This document shows positions 50,715 through 60,349 of a stretch of 64,000 bases of DNA, in pieces. Below the pieces are notes generated by a model. The model saw only the letters and a program-made list of their open reading frames with translations, had not been told where the DNA came from and made no database searches. The DNA is from Prorocentrum cordatum (lineage: Eukaryota; Sar; Dinophyceae; Prorocentrales; Prorocentraceae), in contig CAUYUJ010014600.1 of NCBI GenBank assembly GCA_963575745.1, forward strand, positions 18,501 to 82,500. The letters run 5' to 3'. The position numbers and the translations under genes were made by a program. How positions within the stretch are numbered: the stretch's first letter is position 1; every line of letters starts with the position of its first letter.

Positions 50715-51005
50715 GCCTCCCCCTTCTCCTCCTCCTCCTCCTCCTCCTCCTTCTCCTCCTCCTCCTCCTCCTGTGAGAAGGGGCGGGTCTTCCCAGAAGT
50801 CTCGGGAGTCTCGGCAGCCCCTCGGCCTTCCGAGCCGTTTCCTGAGGCCTCTCGGAGCAGTCTCGCAGAGCAGAACAGCCTCTGAGCGGCCCCGCCGCCT
50901 CCTGAGAGGGACCTCTCCCCTCCTCGCTCCCCCCCGCCCCTTCCCTCCTCCTCTTCCTCCTCCTCCTCCTCCTCCTCCTCCTCCTCCTCCTCCTCCTCCT
51001 CCCCC
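50715..51005. repeat. Two (CCT)n microsatellites
   Basis: CCT blocks at about 50722-50770 and 50946-51003. They flank GC-rich sequence with CGAGAGACTC-like words. Confidence 0.85.
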
Positions 51006-51116
51006 TCGCTCGCCACCGGCAGGAGGCGCGAGAGCTTCTGAGAGAAGTGCCGCCGCCTCCTGAGGGGGCCTTCTCCTGCCGGCTCCCGCCCCTCGCTCGC
51101 CGCCGACTTTCGTCTT

Positions 51117-51152
51117 GGGTCGGGCATGTCCCCCTACGGGCGGATGTCTGAC
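51117..51152. repeat. Family A left end only
   Basis: GGTCGGGCATGTCCCCCTAC then GGGCGGATGT matches the A terminal repeat. No right end follows. Family B copy 1 starts 13 bp later and may have interrupted it. Confidence 0.6.
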
Positions 51153-51164
51153 GAACAAAGAACT

Positions 51165-51297
51165 GGCCATCGCTCGGACGTCCATTTCCTGTGTTTTTTT
51201 TCCGGTGTCGTGCGTGTTTTTTTTTGTTCGAGAAATGATCAAGTATGCTCCTCGATGGTCCTCGCCGAAAGAAAAATGCACACGTCCGAGCGATGCC
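51165..51297. mobile_element. MITE-like element, family B, copy 1
   Basis: 133 bp. The left end is GGCCATCGCTCGGACGTCCA. The reverse complement of the right end is GGCATCGCTCGGACGTGTGC. The interior has GTTTTTTTTTGTTCGAGAAA and GCTCCTCGATGGTCCTCGCC. Copy 2 is at 63111-63228. Confidence 0.75.
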
Positions 51298-51429
51298 AAG
51301 AGAGTCCCCTCGCCCGCAGACGCGCCGTCCGCCCGCGCCGAGGCAAGGGCCCCTCCCCTCCTTTCCCGTGCGCGGGGGGCCTGGTACGCCCTGCAGGTCG
51401 AGGCTTCCAGCAGGTCCTCCCGGGAATGA

Positions 51430-51478
51430 CCGGGGGCGGAGGAGGAGGAGGAGGAGGAGGAAGAGGAGGAGGGGGGAC
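51430..51478. repeat. (AGG)n microsatellite
   Basis: A short AGG repeat ending in GGGGGGACAGG. Confidence 0.85.
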
Positions 51479-51504
51479 AGGCTCAAGGAGAAGGGAACCG
51501 TCAA

Positions 51505-51560
51505 TCTGGCATCGGCGACACATCGCCGATGGCTCGGCGATGTGTCCCCCCCGATGGCAA
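51505..51560. repeat. Hairpin of family G type
   Basis: ACACATCGCCGA-TGGC-TCGGCGATGTGT at 51518-51545 is a perfect 12-bp stem within GGCATCGGCG ... CCCCCCGATGGC. It resembles the interior of family G without the terminal repeats. Confidence 0.65.
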
Positions 51561-51787
51561 GCCCGCACGCTGCTGGGCGGGTTGCGGCTATCATATCCCT
51601 GTCAGCGATCCTTGGAGACGAGCCCTCTGCCTTAGTGAGCGTTTTTCTTGTTCTGGCTCCAGACCTCTGCTTCATTCCACGGTTTGCAACAGTGCGTCCT
51701 TTGGAGGAGACTGCACCTGCTCGAAACAGGCGCCAGCAACAGCCGAGATCTACTCCAAGGCGGGGGGGGGGGGGGGGGCGAGGGTCC
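51560..51787. other. Unassigned, with a G18 run
   Basis: An uninterrupted G run lies at about 51762-51779. Nothing else is recognised. Confidence 0.3.
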
Positions 51788-51862
51788 GCGCCGAACAAAA
51801 AACAATAAGAAGAAAACGATCACCTATGAGAACTTGCATGGCCATTTTTTTGTTCGAGGCGC
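51788..51862. repeat. Short inverted-repeat segment
   Basis: GCGCCGAACAAAAAA at the left and TTTTTTTGTTCGAGGCGC at the right form an imperfect inverted repeat around about 40 bp. Only one copy is seen. Confidence 0.5.
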
Positions 51863-52045
51863 ACTCTTCCTCTCGACCGCCGCGACAAACTCGGTGGCAA
51901 GACCAGGCATGTGCTGTTTGTGGGCTACCACTTCAGCCGTAGACGGCGATGGTCTCAGAACTACTGTGTCCTCGACGCTGAAGCCTATGCCAACACCGGG
52001 GACAGTACACATCGTCCTATCGTCAGGGTGCCCCCCTGAGCCTTT

Positions 52046-52210
52046 GGCGGTGCGCACAAATGGGTGGAGGGCGGGGGGAGGGCTTCCTAGGAGGAGGCTG
52101 CTTCTTAGAAGGCGCCAAACTTGCATCTGTAGAGAAGGCCCGCGCCTTCTGAGAAGCAGGGGTGCTTCCAAGAAGACCTCCCCCTCCCCCCACCACCATC
52201 TGCGCGTGCC
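52046..52210. mobile_element. MITE-like element, family I, copy 2 (no insert)
   Basis: GGCGGTGCGCACAAATGGGT, GGAGGGCGGGGGGAGGGCTT, GGAGGCTGCTTCTTAGAAGG at the left. The right arm (CGCGCCTTCTGAGAAGCAGG, GACCTCCCCCTCCCCCCACC) is its imperfect inverse, giving inverted repeats of about 55 bp around a short GCATCTGTAGA centre. It shows the empty site for J. Confidence 0.75.
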
Positions 52211-52413
52211 GGGCCGGGCGAAACGGGGAGATAGCAAAGGGGGGGCTTGGGAATCAGCTCACGTAGCTGATTTTCCCGGCGCCTCCCGGCGCCGAGAGGC
52301 GCCTATGCATCGAGGAATGGGCCCGGCGGCGGGGCCGAAACCAGCTGCATACAGCAGATTCCGTAATCCCCCCTTTCCCTATCCCCCCTTTCGTCCGGCC
52401 CGAATGGTTCAAC

Positions 52414-52561
52414 GGGCCCTGAGACACACAAAATGATGGGCACAAATCCCAGGATTCCCCACATTCTCGTATCTTTTCTGGGTGCTCCTCTTACCCCCCC
52501 ACTTCCCATGCCTTCCCATATGTTCCTGGGAGCCGACGATCAATCGTGTCTGTGTGTTCTT
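52414..52561. repeat. Dispersed repeat family C, copy 4
   Basis: GGGCCCTGAGACACACAAAA, CAGGATTCCCCACATTCTCG, CCCCCCCACTTCCCATGCC, GGGAGCCGACGATCAATCG, TGTCTGTGTGTTC. Confidence 0.75.
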
Positions 52562-52584
52562 CGTTCGGCCCGCGCGTGGCTGGG

Positions 52585-52825
52585 TCCTATCCTCAGGATG
52601 GCCCCCTGAGCCTGCCTAAAACAGGGCTAGGATCGGGATAAATCGCTCCAGAGCGTTCCGGAGCGCTCTCAGAGCGTTCCGGAACGCTCTGGAGCGGCCG
52701 CGGCGCCCAATACATCCTCCAAACCCGCCGATTCTCAGAGATTTCGAGTTATCCCGATCCGATTTTGTCCCGATCTTCGCGTCGTTTTATCCTATCCTCA
52801 GGGTGGCCCCCTGAGCCTGCCCCCC
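52585..52825. repeat. Direct repeat flanking family L copy 2
   Basis: TCCTATCCTCAGGATGGCCC followed by CCTGAGCCTGCC lies left of L (52590-52617). TCCTATCCTCAGGGTGGCCC followed by CCTGAGCCTGCC lies right of it (52790-52818). A third, weaker copy precedes family I at about 52016. About 32 bp is long for a target duplication, so it is probably a pre-existing tandem word. Confidence 0.6.
52630..52760. mobile_element. MITE, family L, copy 2, with strong hairpin
   Basis: Ends GGATCGGGATAAATC / GAGTTATCCCGATCC. The 53-nt palindrome at 52644-52696 has the same 25-bp arms as copy 1. Overall it is nearly identical to 11062-11188 over 120 bp. Confidence 0.8.
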
Positions 52826-52982
52826 GGGGCCGGCCCAGGCCACCCGGGGGCCGCGGAGCGGGGCCGGACGTCCCGGCCCCGGAGCGTGCGGCGGGTGCTG
52901 CAGGCCTCCCAGGGTCTGGCCCCCCCCCCTCGCCACCCAGGCCCACCGCACGCCCGCCACCCACCACGCACCCCTCCGCGGG

Positions 52983-53195
52983 GCGGAGGAGGAGGAGGAG
53001 GAGGAGGAGGAGGAGGAGGAGGAGGAGGAGGAGGAGGAGGAGGAGGACAGGAAGGAGGGAGGAGGAGGTGGAGGAGGAGGTGGAGGAGGTGGAGGAGGAG
53101 GAGAGGGGGAGGAGGAGGAGGAGGAGGAGGAGGAGGAGGAGGAGAGGAGGAGGAGGAGGAGGAGGAGGAGGAGCAGGAGCAGGAGCAGGAGGGGG
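52983..53195. repeat. (AGG)n tract
   Basis: A nearly pure AGG repeat of about 200 bp with GGTGG interruptions. Confidence 0.95.
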
Positions 53196-53257
53196 GGGAG
53201 GGGTGCGCAGGAGAGGAGGGGGAGGTGGGGAGAACGAAGGTGGCGAGCAGGGGGGAA

Positions 53258-53335
53258 AAAGGGACCGACGACGACGACGAAGACGACGAGGACGTCGACG
53301 ACCACGGCGGCGGCGGCGACGACGACGATGGAAAC
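53258..53335. repeat. Imperfect (GAC)n repeat
   Basis: GACGACGACGACGAAGACGA, then GGCGGCGGCGACGACGACGA. Compare 50275-50365. Confidence 0.7.
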
Positions 53336-53377
53336 AAAGGAGAACGGAGAAGGAACATAATTGCTGCATTCCTCTGT

Positions 53378-53600
53378 CTATCTGCCTCTCTCTCTCTCGC
53401 TCTCTGTCTCTCTCTCTCTCTCTTTCTCTCTGTCCTCGTCCTCGTTGTCCTCCTCCACCTCATCCTCGTCCTCGTCCTTGCCCTTACCGTATTCCTTTTC
53501 CTGTTGCTCCTCTTCCGTGTCGTCGTGGTCGTGGTCGTGGTCAACGTCGTCTTTGTCGTCCTCTTCCTCCTCCCCCTCCTTCTCCTCCTCCTTCCCTCGC
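53378..53600. repeat. (CT)n, then CCT/CGT-rich repeats
   Basis: CTCTCTCTCGCTCTCTGTCT at 53385-53437, then CGTCCTCGTCCTCGTTGTCC and GTGGTCGTGGTCGTGGTC. Confidence 0.8.
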
Positions 53601-54535
53601 CCCCTCGCGGGCTCAGAGATGGCCCGAACAGGCCCTCCAATGCTGGCCCCCTTGCTCTCGAAGATCTCTCTGTTCGCCCTGGTTCCCCGCGCTATTTCAC
53701 AATATGTGTCTCTTCGTCCCCCTTTTGCCATCAACTCTCACGGGCAGAGGTTCTGATTGGGCTGGTGGGGATACGCGAAACGTGAAGATGGTCTTCATGA
53801 ATTCCTTCGTGACCTTTTTTTGGGTACCAACTGACTAATGGGATCCGGGTCTCTCTCGTGCCATGTGGTTTACAGATGTCTCGATCTCCGTCCACAACTG
53901 TCTTATCTGAGAACCCTGCCCCAGGAGCTTCTCGTATTCACTCTGGTGTCCCAGCCCTTCACCATGTCGAGTGTGTGATGGGATCGCGCCACGCTTTCTA
54001 GGTGGCGCTGGGTATGTAACCAACATGGTGGTGCAGTTTCCAGATGTGCTTTCAACCACTGCTCCAACTTGGCTTTGCGTTCCTCGTAGTGTGAGCCATT
54101 CTCGATACCAACTGCTTGACAGACTCCCCAGACTGCATTTCGACCTCCGCCATCCACATGAATCTGCCACCGTGACTTCAGCACGTAAGGGAGTGCCCCA
54201 AGGCTCATGCAGACTAGAAACGCAAACAGTTTGTTAACTTGGAGTGGGGAGTCCGCACCACGACCTTCCCGCAGTTCCTGGGCCCCTCCAGTGTTGCTCG
54301 CGTGGGCCTCGGGGAAGGTGACCCCACTGCTGAAGACCCTGAGAAGTCTGGGACTTCCAGAGGAAAGCGCGCGTCCAACCAAGGCCCCGAGACGGCTGCA
54401 GAGGGCGCCCAGGAAGCGCCACACGGGGCCACTCGGGAGCTCCAGGAAGAGGCAGCCGAGAGCTCCCCCCGGGAGGCCCCGAAGCGCACCCGAGGCCACC
54501 CCCGAGAGGCTCCCGAGAGGCCTCGTCGGCGGTGG
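53600..54535. other. Unassigned sequence
   Basis: I recognise no gene, tandem repeat or dispersed family here. Minus-strand frames (for example 53903-54715) have a mixed composition but no motifs. Confidence 0.3.
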
Positions 54536-54836
54536 ACAAGCCTCCCTCTCGTACAGTCGGCCTTCATTGGACAGGACACGCGAGAGGACACGAGACCCTT
54601 GCGAGGGCCACATCGCCACAGGAGTGTAAGAAGGCACGTGTCGCGAGGCACAGGACAAAAGGGCACCCTTGAGCTGGCAGGGTCGACCTACTAATCCGGG
54701 CCGACTGTAAACCACCCTTTCGTGAACACGGCCTAGGACCGAAACCGACGGACCTGGACCCGCACGCCCTCTCGCGAACCGAACACGGCCAATTCGCTAA
54801 TCGACGTGTCAGGGTAGGAGGTCCATCAACCTCCGA
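54536..54836. mobile_element. MITE, family K, copy 3, with nested insertion
   Basis: TCGGCGGTGGACAAGCCTCC at the left and the inverted end GGAGGTCCATCAACCTCCGA at the right. The K core (GGACCGAAACCGACGGACC, TAATCGACGTGTCAGGGTAG) lies in the right half. The extra length over K1/K2 is explained by an inserted segment at 54552-54709. Confidence 0.7.
54552..54709. mobile_element. MITE-like insertion inside family K copy 3
   Basis: 158 bp with ends TACAGTCGGCC / GGCCGACTGTA (11-bp perfect inverted repeat). CCCTCTCG lies at the left and CCCTTTCG slightly offset at the right. Absent from K copies 1 and 2. Confidence 0.6.
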
Positions 54837-54839
54837 CCT

Positions 54840-55320
54840 CTCAAAGACTTCTACAGGCATCATCAGGGCGCTCACCAACAAAATGTCGGCCGAGGGCCAC
54901 TGGATACCCATCGGATGGAAGAGGTGGGTTGAAGTAGGAATGCGATGAACGTAGACTGGGTGTCCGCCCCTCCCCCGAACATCAAGTAAGAGGGAGAATC
55001 ACTCGACGCTTGAAATCTAAAGCAGAGTTTGATTTGAGAGTTCAACAACACCGACTTTCAACGAAGTATGGGTAATGTAATATGTCTGTAAGGCATTGGC
55101 ACAAAGGATTTGCACACGTACCGCGGCAACGACCACCACGGCTCCTGATCGTATGACCTCCAGTGGAGGCAAAGGAGATAGAAGTAGAATGCACACGAAG
55201 AGGATGGGGACCATGGAGGGCCGGAGGGGGAGGAGATGGACAGAGAGGAGGGAGGAGGAGCAGGACGAGGCCGAGGGGTGGAGGAGGAGGAGGAAGGGGC
55301 AGACGACGAGGCTGTATTAA
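54840..55320. other. Unassigned, with a family Y-like fragment
   Basis: 54915-54968 (GAAGTAGGAATGCGATGAAC, GTAGACTGGGTGTCC) resembles the tail of family Y. Otherwise there is nothing I can name. Confidence 0.3.
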
Positions 55321-55956
55321 AGGGGCCCAGGGGCACACAAATATACACACAAACAACAAGATACCCCATATTTCCACATTCAGTGCTTGCACTGAAGGGG
55401 TCCTAGCGGATATTGAAAGAGAAGGCGAATATTTCACGCCGATTTTGGTGGCAAGCCGGGTTCCCGGGTTCCCGGGTCTGGGTTCCCGGGTTCCCGGTTC
55501 CCCGGCCGACTTCGGTGAGCGGAGAGATTCCCAGGTTCCCGGGTTCCTGGTCGATCTTCTTATCGATCGGTCTCAGCATCGATCTTATGTCCCACCTCTC
55601 TATCGATCTCACCGTCGATCTCACAATCGATCTCACAATCGATCTCGCAAGCGATCTCACTAGAGATCGCACGAGCGATCTCGCGATCGATCTCCCTATC
55701 GATCTCATTGAATCGACTTCACTCTCGGTCTCATGATCGACCTTGCCATCTTCAAATATCGATTACACTATCGATCTCATGATCGATCTCACAATCGACC
55801 TCAAGATCCATACGACTAATTTCAAATCATCCACTGATGGGGGTCTCTCAAGTGTAATTTCCTTTTTTGGGGGGGATTTTCGTCTTCCCCCCCCCCACTT
55901 CCCATATTTTCGCATACTTTCCTGGGAATCGGCGATGAATTGCGTCTGTGTGAAAA
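55321..55956. repeat. Dispersed repeat family C, copy 5, split by an insertion
   Basis: The left part AGGGGCCCAGGGGCACACAA to CCCATATTTCCACATTC (55321-55383) and the right part GATTTTCGTCTTCCCCCCCC to GCGTCTGTGTG (55868-55956) are the two halves of a C unit. About 485 bp of foreign sequence lies between them. Confidence 0.65.
55384..55867. repeat. Insertion in family C copy 5: CCCGGGTT and ATCGATCTCAC arrays
   Basis: GGTTCCCGGGTTCCCGGGT repeats (55457-55550) are followed by a 12-bp CTCACAATCGAT array (55555-55810), the same family as 4488-4682. Weak inverted ends (TTGCACTGAAGGGGTCC / GGGTCTCTCAAGTGTAA) may mark the insertion. Confidence 0.6.
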
Positions 55957-56144
55957 GCAGGAGAGGAGTGCCCGAAGGGAAAGGAAGGGACGGAACATCA
56001 GCAACAACGCCGTGGCGTACCGGTCCCCGCACGCCCGGCGGCCGACCCGGGTGGCGCCGCGCTCCGCCGCCGCGCTGGATGCATTGGCACTGGCCTCCAG
56101 GGATCGCCCTCTCGCGCGTGCCCTCGTCGTCGGCGTCGTCGTCC

Positions 56145-56480
56145 TCCTCTTCCTGCTGCTCCCCCCCTTGCTCCCACTTTCTCCGTCTCTCTATACCGCA
56201 CCTTCCTCCTCCTCCCTCTTCCTCCTCCATGCCTTTCATCCTGCTCCTCTTTATCGTGGTCCCTCTTCTTCCTCCTTCTCCTCTTCCTCCTTCATCCTTC
56301 CCCCTTCTCCTCCTCAATCCTCCGTCTCGACCCTCCTCAATCCTCCGTCTGGTCCTCATCCTTCCTCCTCTCCCCCTCCTCCACCTCCCCGACCCCCTTC
56401 TCTTGAGGGCTGAGGAGGAGGAGGCGGAGGGAGCGGGAGGAAGCAGGGAGGAGAGGGAGGAGCAGAGCGGAGCCAGAGGA
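56145..56480. repeat. CCT-rich then AGG-rich tract
   Basis: An imperfect CCT/CTTCCT region to about 56405, then AGG-rich to 56480. The two parts are complementary and could fold. Confidence 0.75.
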
Positions 56481-56883
56481 GGACGAGCAGGAGCAGGAGC
56501 AGAGGGGAGGAAGCACCAGCGCACAACGCAGGAGGGTCTGTGCCCGACTGGGCGTGCGGAGAACAGCACGGCTCCCGGGAGGCCTCAAACAGAATGCCAG
56601 GAGAGCCCAACGAAGCCCAGGAGCAGAGCCGCGATCCGCCAATCGCCTCCGACGAAATCCCGAGAAACTGAAACCCCAAGATTCAACAGAACTCGCGCGC
56701 GTTGCGCAAACTCCGTTTTTCACTCCTGCTGCCGCCCCAAGGGGTCGGCACTGCAGCGTCAGCCAATGAATCAGATAGGGGAGGAGATGATAAGTGTGAC
56801 CCGCGGCGCTGCGGGTTGAGAACGAGAAGCCAGCACCACGGGACGGTTGAAAGCAAATTCCAGCTTGTGTCCCCACATGGTGT
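56481..56883. other. Unassigned sequence
   Basis: No gene or repeat is recognised. Confidence 0.3.
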
Positions 56884-57050
56884 TCGGCGGTGGACATACC
56901 TCCCTAAAAAAAACCTTTAATGAAAACGGCCTAAGACCGAAACCTACGGACCTGGACCCACAATAATAACAGTCGTGACGACCTCTCGCGAACCGAATAC
57001 GGCCATTTCACTAATCGACGTGTCAGGGTAGGAGGTCTATCAACATCCGA
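56884..57050. mobile_element. MITE, family K, copy 2
   Basis: TCGGCGGTGGACATACCTCC at the left and the inverted TCGGATGTTGATAGACCTCC at the right. The shared core is GACCGAAACCTACGGACC and AATCGACGTGTCAGGGTAG. Confidence 0.8.
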
Positions 57051-57392
57051 ATTTTGGAGGGCAGAATGTCTGGACCTAATTCTGGATAGTGCACGGGGCA
57101 TGCGATCGCTGAAACACCGTTTCAATAGAAATGTATGTGACCACGCTCTCGTGTGACGCATCGGCGCCGTCGTGACGGAAGAGACCCGTGGGCTTGAGCG
57201 TTGGACCTGGGTTCGCCCCGCGCGAGATTGGGTACCAGCAGAGCCATGCACCCGCACATTCTCATGTCGAGGGATGGTCCGTGCGTGGGACACGTAGCCT
57301 CGAAGTCCCACGACCTCGCCACTCATGCGTGCAATCATGTGTTCACGTGATTCCTGTAATGCCCTGGCGATCATGACACACAGCGCCATTTA
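57051..57392. other. Unassigned; contains a word repeated beyond family I copy 3
   Basis: GAGCCATGCACCCGCACA at about 57241 recurs at about 57551, just right of family I copy 3. Otherwise nothing is recognised. Confidence 0.4.
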
Positions 57393-57550
57393 GCCACGCG
57401 CAGAGGGGGGTGGGGGGAGGGCTTCTTAGAAGCACCCCTGCTTCTTAGAAGGCGCGGGCCTTATCTATAGATGCAAGGCTGGCGCCGTCTAGAAGCAACC
57501 TCCCTCTAAGAAGCCTTCCCCCCTCCCTCCACCCCTTTGTGCGCACCGCC
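57393..57550. mobile_element. MITE-like element, family I, copy 3
   Basis: CGCGCAGAGGGGGGTGGGGG, GGGCTTCTTAGAAGCACCCC at the left. The right arm (CTAAGAAGCCTTCCCCCCTC, CCACCCCTTTGTGCGCACC) is its inverse over about 55 bp. The centre has ATCTATAGATG. Confidence 0.75.
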
Positions 57551-57652
57551 GAGCCATGCACCCGCACACGCGCCACTGCGGCGCATGTGTGCCATCTGAC
57601 GCGCATGCTGTACCTCTCGAGCGGCTTAACGGGCAGGGGGGAAAACAACAGA

Positions 57653-57859
57653 GTCGGGAAAACGAAAGACTCGGGTACAAGGGACTCGGATTGGCCTGAT
57701 GGGAACCATCATACACATGATCAGACCCAATCTGAATTTTGACGCGGCCCCCCGCTGCAAACATCCCACGAAAACTCGACCGTACAAATCCAGGACGCGC
57801 TCGCTAAAAAACCTCGGCGAACCCGAGTTCCGGCTTACTCGAGTCTTACGTTTCCCGAC
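57653..57859. mobile_element. MITE, family H, copy 1
   Basis: 207 bp. The left end is GTCGGGAAAACGAAAGACTC with GGGTACAAGGGACTCGG. The reverse complement of the right end is GTCGGGAAACGTAAGACTCG. The interior has CATCATACACATGATC, AATTTTGACGCGG and ATCCAGGACGCGCTCGCTAA. Copy 2 is at 59949-60155. Confidence 0.8.
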
Positions 57860-57953
57860 AGAGGCATCAGAAGGGCCACAAAAGGCTGCCAAGACGCAAC
57901 ATGTAGCCTAGATGCCCTCAATTGATGTCAACACACGTCGAAAGCCCAAAATC

Positions 57954-58166
57954 CGCGACTCCAAAGGGTGTGGTTTGCAAAGGGTCTGGTTTGCACCCCG
58001 CACCCTGGGGAACATCCTGGGGGGCACCCTGAGGGAGGCGCGGGGACCTCGACAGAGTTCCCCCGCGCCCCGACGAGGCCCGACGAGGACAGCGTCGTGC
58101 CCCCCAGGCCCCACGGGTGCCGATCTCAAACCACACCCTGGCGTGACCATACCCTTTGTAGTCGCC
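57954..58166. mobile_element. MITE-like element, family F, copy 2
   Basis: Same ends as 5230-5433 (CGCGACTCCAAAGGGTGTGG ... ACCATACCCTTTGTAGTCGC). CCCAAAAT stands just left of it and again 8 bp to its right, a possible target duplication. Confidence 0.75.
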
Positions 58167-58177
58167 ACAACAACCCA

Positions 58178-59755
58178 AAATACGTAGCACCCCGCAAGTG
58201 CGGATAAGAGTGAGGGCGCAGGCGCGGGCGACGCGGGCGTCGAGCCGGCGGACCTCGTGGCCCTCACCTTCCCTGTCGATGGCGCCCCCCTCAGGAGGGT
58301 CATTGAGCGCCCCGAGGCCCCTTTAATTGTGGGCGCCTTGACGCAACTTCCCCTGAACCCAGGCTTTGGGCACGGATGCCGAATTGCAGCAGGCAACTGG
58401 ATTGTCTATGAACGTGTTCAGACACAGCCCCGCCGCAAACGCCGATGTGCTGTTGTAGAGTCAACGTGGGCCGGATCGGGGAAATGGCACGAGGGCGCTT
58501 TCCCAAACCAATGCAAGCAAGCCCGCCGCGGGCGCCGATTTGCGAGCTCGGACAAAGTCAAAAGGGGTCCCGCTGGTGGGCCACCCGGAACGAATGCAAA
58601 AACAGCCCGCCGGAGGCGCCGAAGTTTTGGCTTGTTCAGTGAACGTAGATTGGGTCGCGGGCTCTCCACCTCCACCTGGAAGGAATTCAAAAACAGCCCG
58701 CCGCAGGCGCCGAAAATTGTGATCTGTACACTGAACGCGGTTTGGGTCGCAGGTTCTCCACCTGGAACGAATGCAAAAGAAACCCGCCGCATGCGCCGAA
58801 GTTTTGGCTTGTTCAGTGAACGTAGATTGGGTCGCGGGCTCTCCACCTCCACCTGGAAGAAGTTCAAAAACAGCCCGCCGCAGGCGCCGACCATTTTGCG
58901 TGGGTCGCGTGTGGGTCGCGTGTGGGTCGCGTGTGGGTGGCGGTGGGTCGCGGCTGGGTCGCGGTTGCGGTTTGGGTCGCGGGTGGGTCTTAGGTTCTCA
59001 ACCTGGAACGAACGCAAAAGAAACTCGCCGCAGGCGCCGAAGTTTTGGTTTGTTCAGTGAACGTAGTTTGGGTCGCGGGTGGGTCGCGGGCTCTCCACCT
59101 CCACCTGGAAGAAATTCAAAAACAGCCCGCCGCAGGCGCCGAACATTTTGCGTGGGTCGCGTGTGGGTCGCGTGTGGGTCGCGGGTGGGTGGCGGTGGGT
59201 CGCGGCTGGGTCGCGGTTGCGGGTGGGTCGCGGGTGGGTCGCAGGTTCTCCACCTGGAACGAATGCAACAGAAACCCGCCGGGGGCGTCGAACATTTTGG
59301 GTGGGTCGCGAGGTGCGTCGCGGGTGGGTCGCGGGTGGGTTGCTGTGGGTCGCGGGTGGGTCGCGGGTGGGTCGCGGGTGGGTCGCGGGGTGGGTGTGGG
59401 TCGCGGGTGGTCGCGGGTGGGTCGCTGGGTCGCGGTTGGGTCGCCGGGGGGGTCTCGGGGTGGGTCGCGGGTGGGTCGCGGGTGGGTCGCGGGTGGGTCG
59501 CGGGTGGGTCGCGGGTGGGTCGCGGGGTGGGTCGCGGGTGGGTCGCGGGTGGGGTCGCGGATGGGTCGCGGGTGGGTCGCGGGGTGGGTCGCGGGTGGGT
59601 CGCGGGGCGGGTCGCGGGTGGGACGACGACAACAACAAACTACAAACAACAAACAACAAACAACAACAGCAACAAGAGTTCGCATCGCAGAATTCAACTT
59701 CAGCCACGCACCCAGGGACAGTGAATGACCGTTCGGTGCAGCCCCCTCACTCTGA
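58178..59755. repeat. Composite repeat T, left arm
   Basis: It begins ACGTAGCACCCCGCAAGTGC, GGATAAGAGTGAGGG and holds nine copies of a CCCGCCGCAGGCGCCGA motif 80-150 bp apart (58430-59280). It then has a long 11-bp GGGTCGCGGGT array (58900-59625), a short (CAA)n block (59630-59680) and ends CCACGCACCCAGGGACAGTG, AATGACCGTTCGG. The same order occurs inverted at 60720-61354. Confidence 0.8.
58900..59625. repeat. 11-bp GGGTCGCGGGT minisatellite
   Basis: Most regular at 59290-59620. Earlier copies are interleaved with the CCCGCCGCAGGCGCCGA-bearing units and CTCCACCTCCACCTGGAAG. Gly/Trp/Val/Ser frames through it are artefacts. Confidence 0.9.
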
Positions 59756-59948
59756 TTGATTAAACTGTCTGGGTATGCTGAGCATCTCCGCTCAAGAAGA
59801 CTCCAAGGAGGGCCTCGGAGGAACCGACTGGCGCCAAAGATATAGCCCAACGAGGGCCCCGGCCAGACCCCGGAAAAACCAGGACATCCCCAAGATGGCA
59901 CAAGAAGGCTCAGGTGGGTCCGAATAGGGCCTCAACTAGATGCCTCCT
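59756..59948. other. Unassigned spacer
   Basis: Contains CTCCAAGGAGGGCC-like words similar to the Q minisatellite. No gene. Confidence 0.3.
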
Positions 59949-60155
59949 ATCGGGGAGACGTGAAACTCGGGTACGAGGGACTCGGGTTGGCCTGACGGGG
60001 CCATCATAAAAATGACGAGACCCAGTCTGAAATTTGACGCGGGCTCCCGCTGCAGACATCCCACGGAAACTGGATCGTCAAAATCCAGGACGCGCTCGTT
60101 AAAAAACGTCGCCAAAGATGAGATCCAGCGCACTCGAATCTTACGTTTCCCCGAT
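59949..60155. mobile_element. MITE, family H, copy 2
   Basis: ATCGGGGAGACGTGAAACTC left, inverted ATCGGGGAAACGTAAGATTC right. The interior matches copy 1 (GGCCATCATAAAAATGA, AATCCAGGACGCGCTCGTTA). CCT lies directly outside each end, a possible 3-bp target duplication. Confidence 0.8.
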
Positions 60156-60177
60156 CCTAAAAGGGGCCCAAGCAGAT

Positions 60178-60348
60178 GGGGTCGGAGGATCGCGCCGAAT
60201 CGCCGATGCATACCGATACATCGACGATGCATCGACGATGCATCGGCGATGTCGGCGATGCGTCAGCGACGTCGGCGTGGAGAAAATCGGGCTCCATATC
60301 GAGCCGCATCGCCGATGCATCGGCGATGCGGACCGATCTTCCGACCCC
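60178..60348. mobile_element. MITE-like element, family G, copy 2 (best preserved)
   Basis: 171 bp. GGGGTCGGAGGATCGCGCCG at the left. The reverse complement of the right end is GGGGTCGGAAGATCGGTCCG, then CATCGCCGATGCATCGG. The middle is a cluster of CGATGCATCG palindromes. Confidence 0.8.
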
Positions 60349-60349
60349 A

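Noticed and set aside
54207-54715. Possible gene on either strand
   Set aside because: Frames are open on both strands because the sequence is GC-rich. The region runs into family K copy 3 and its insertion, and no motif is visible.
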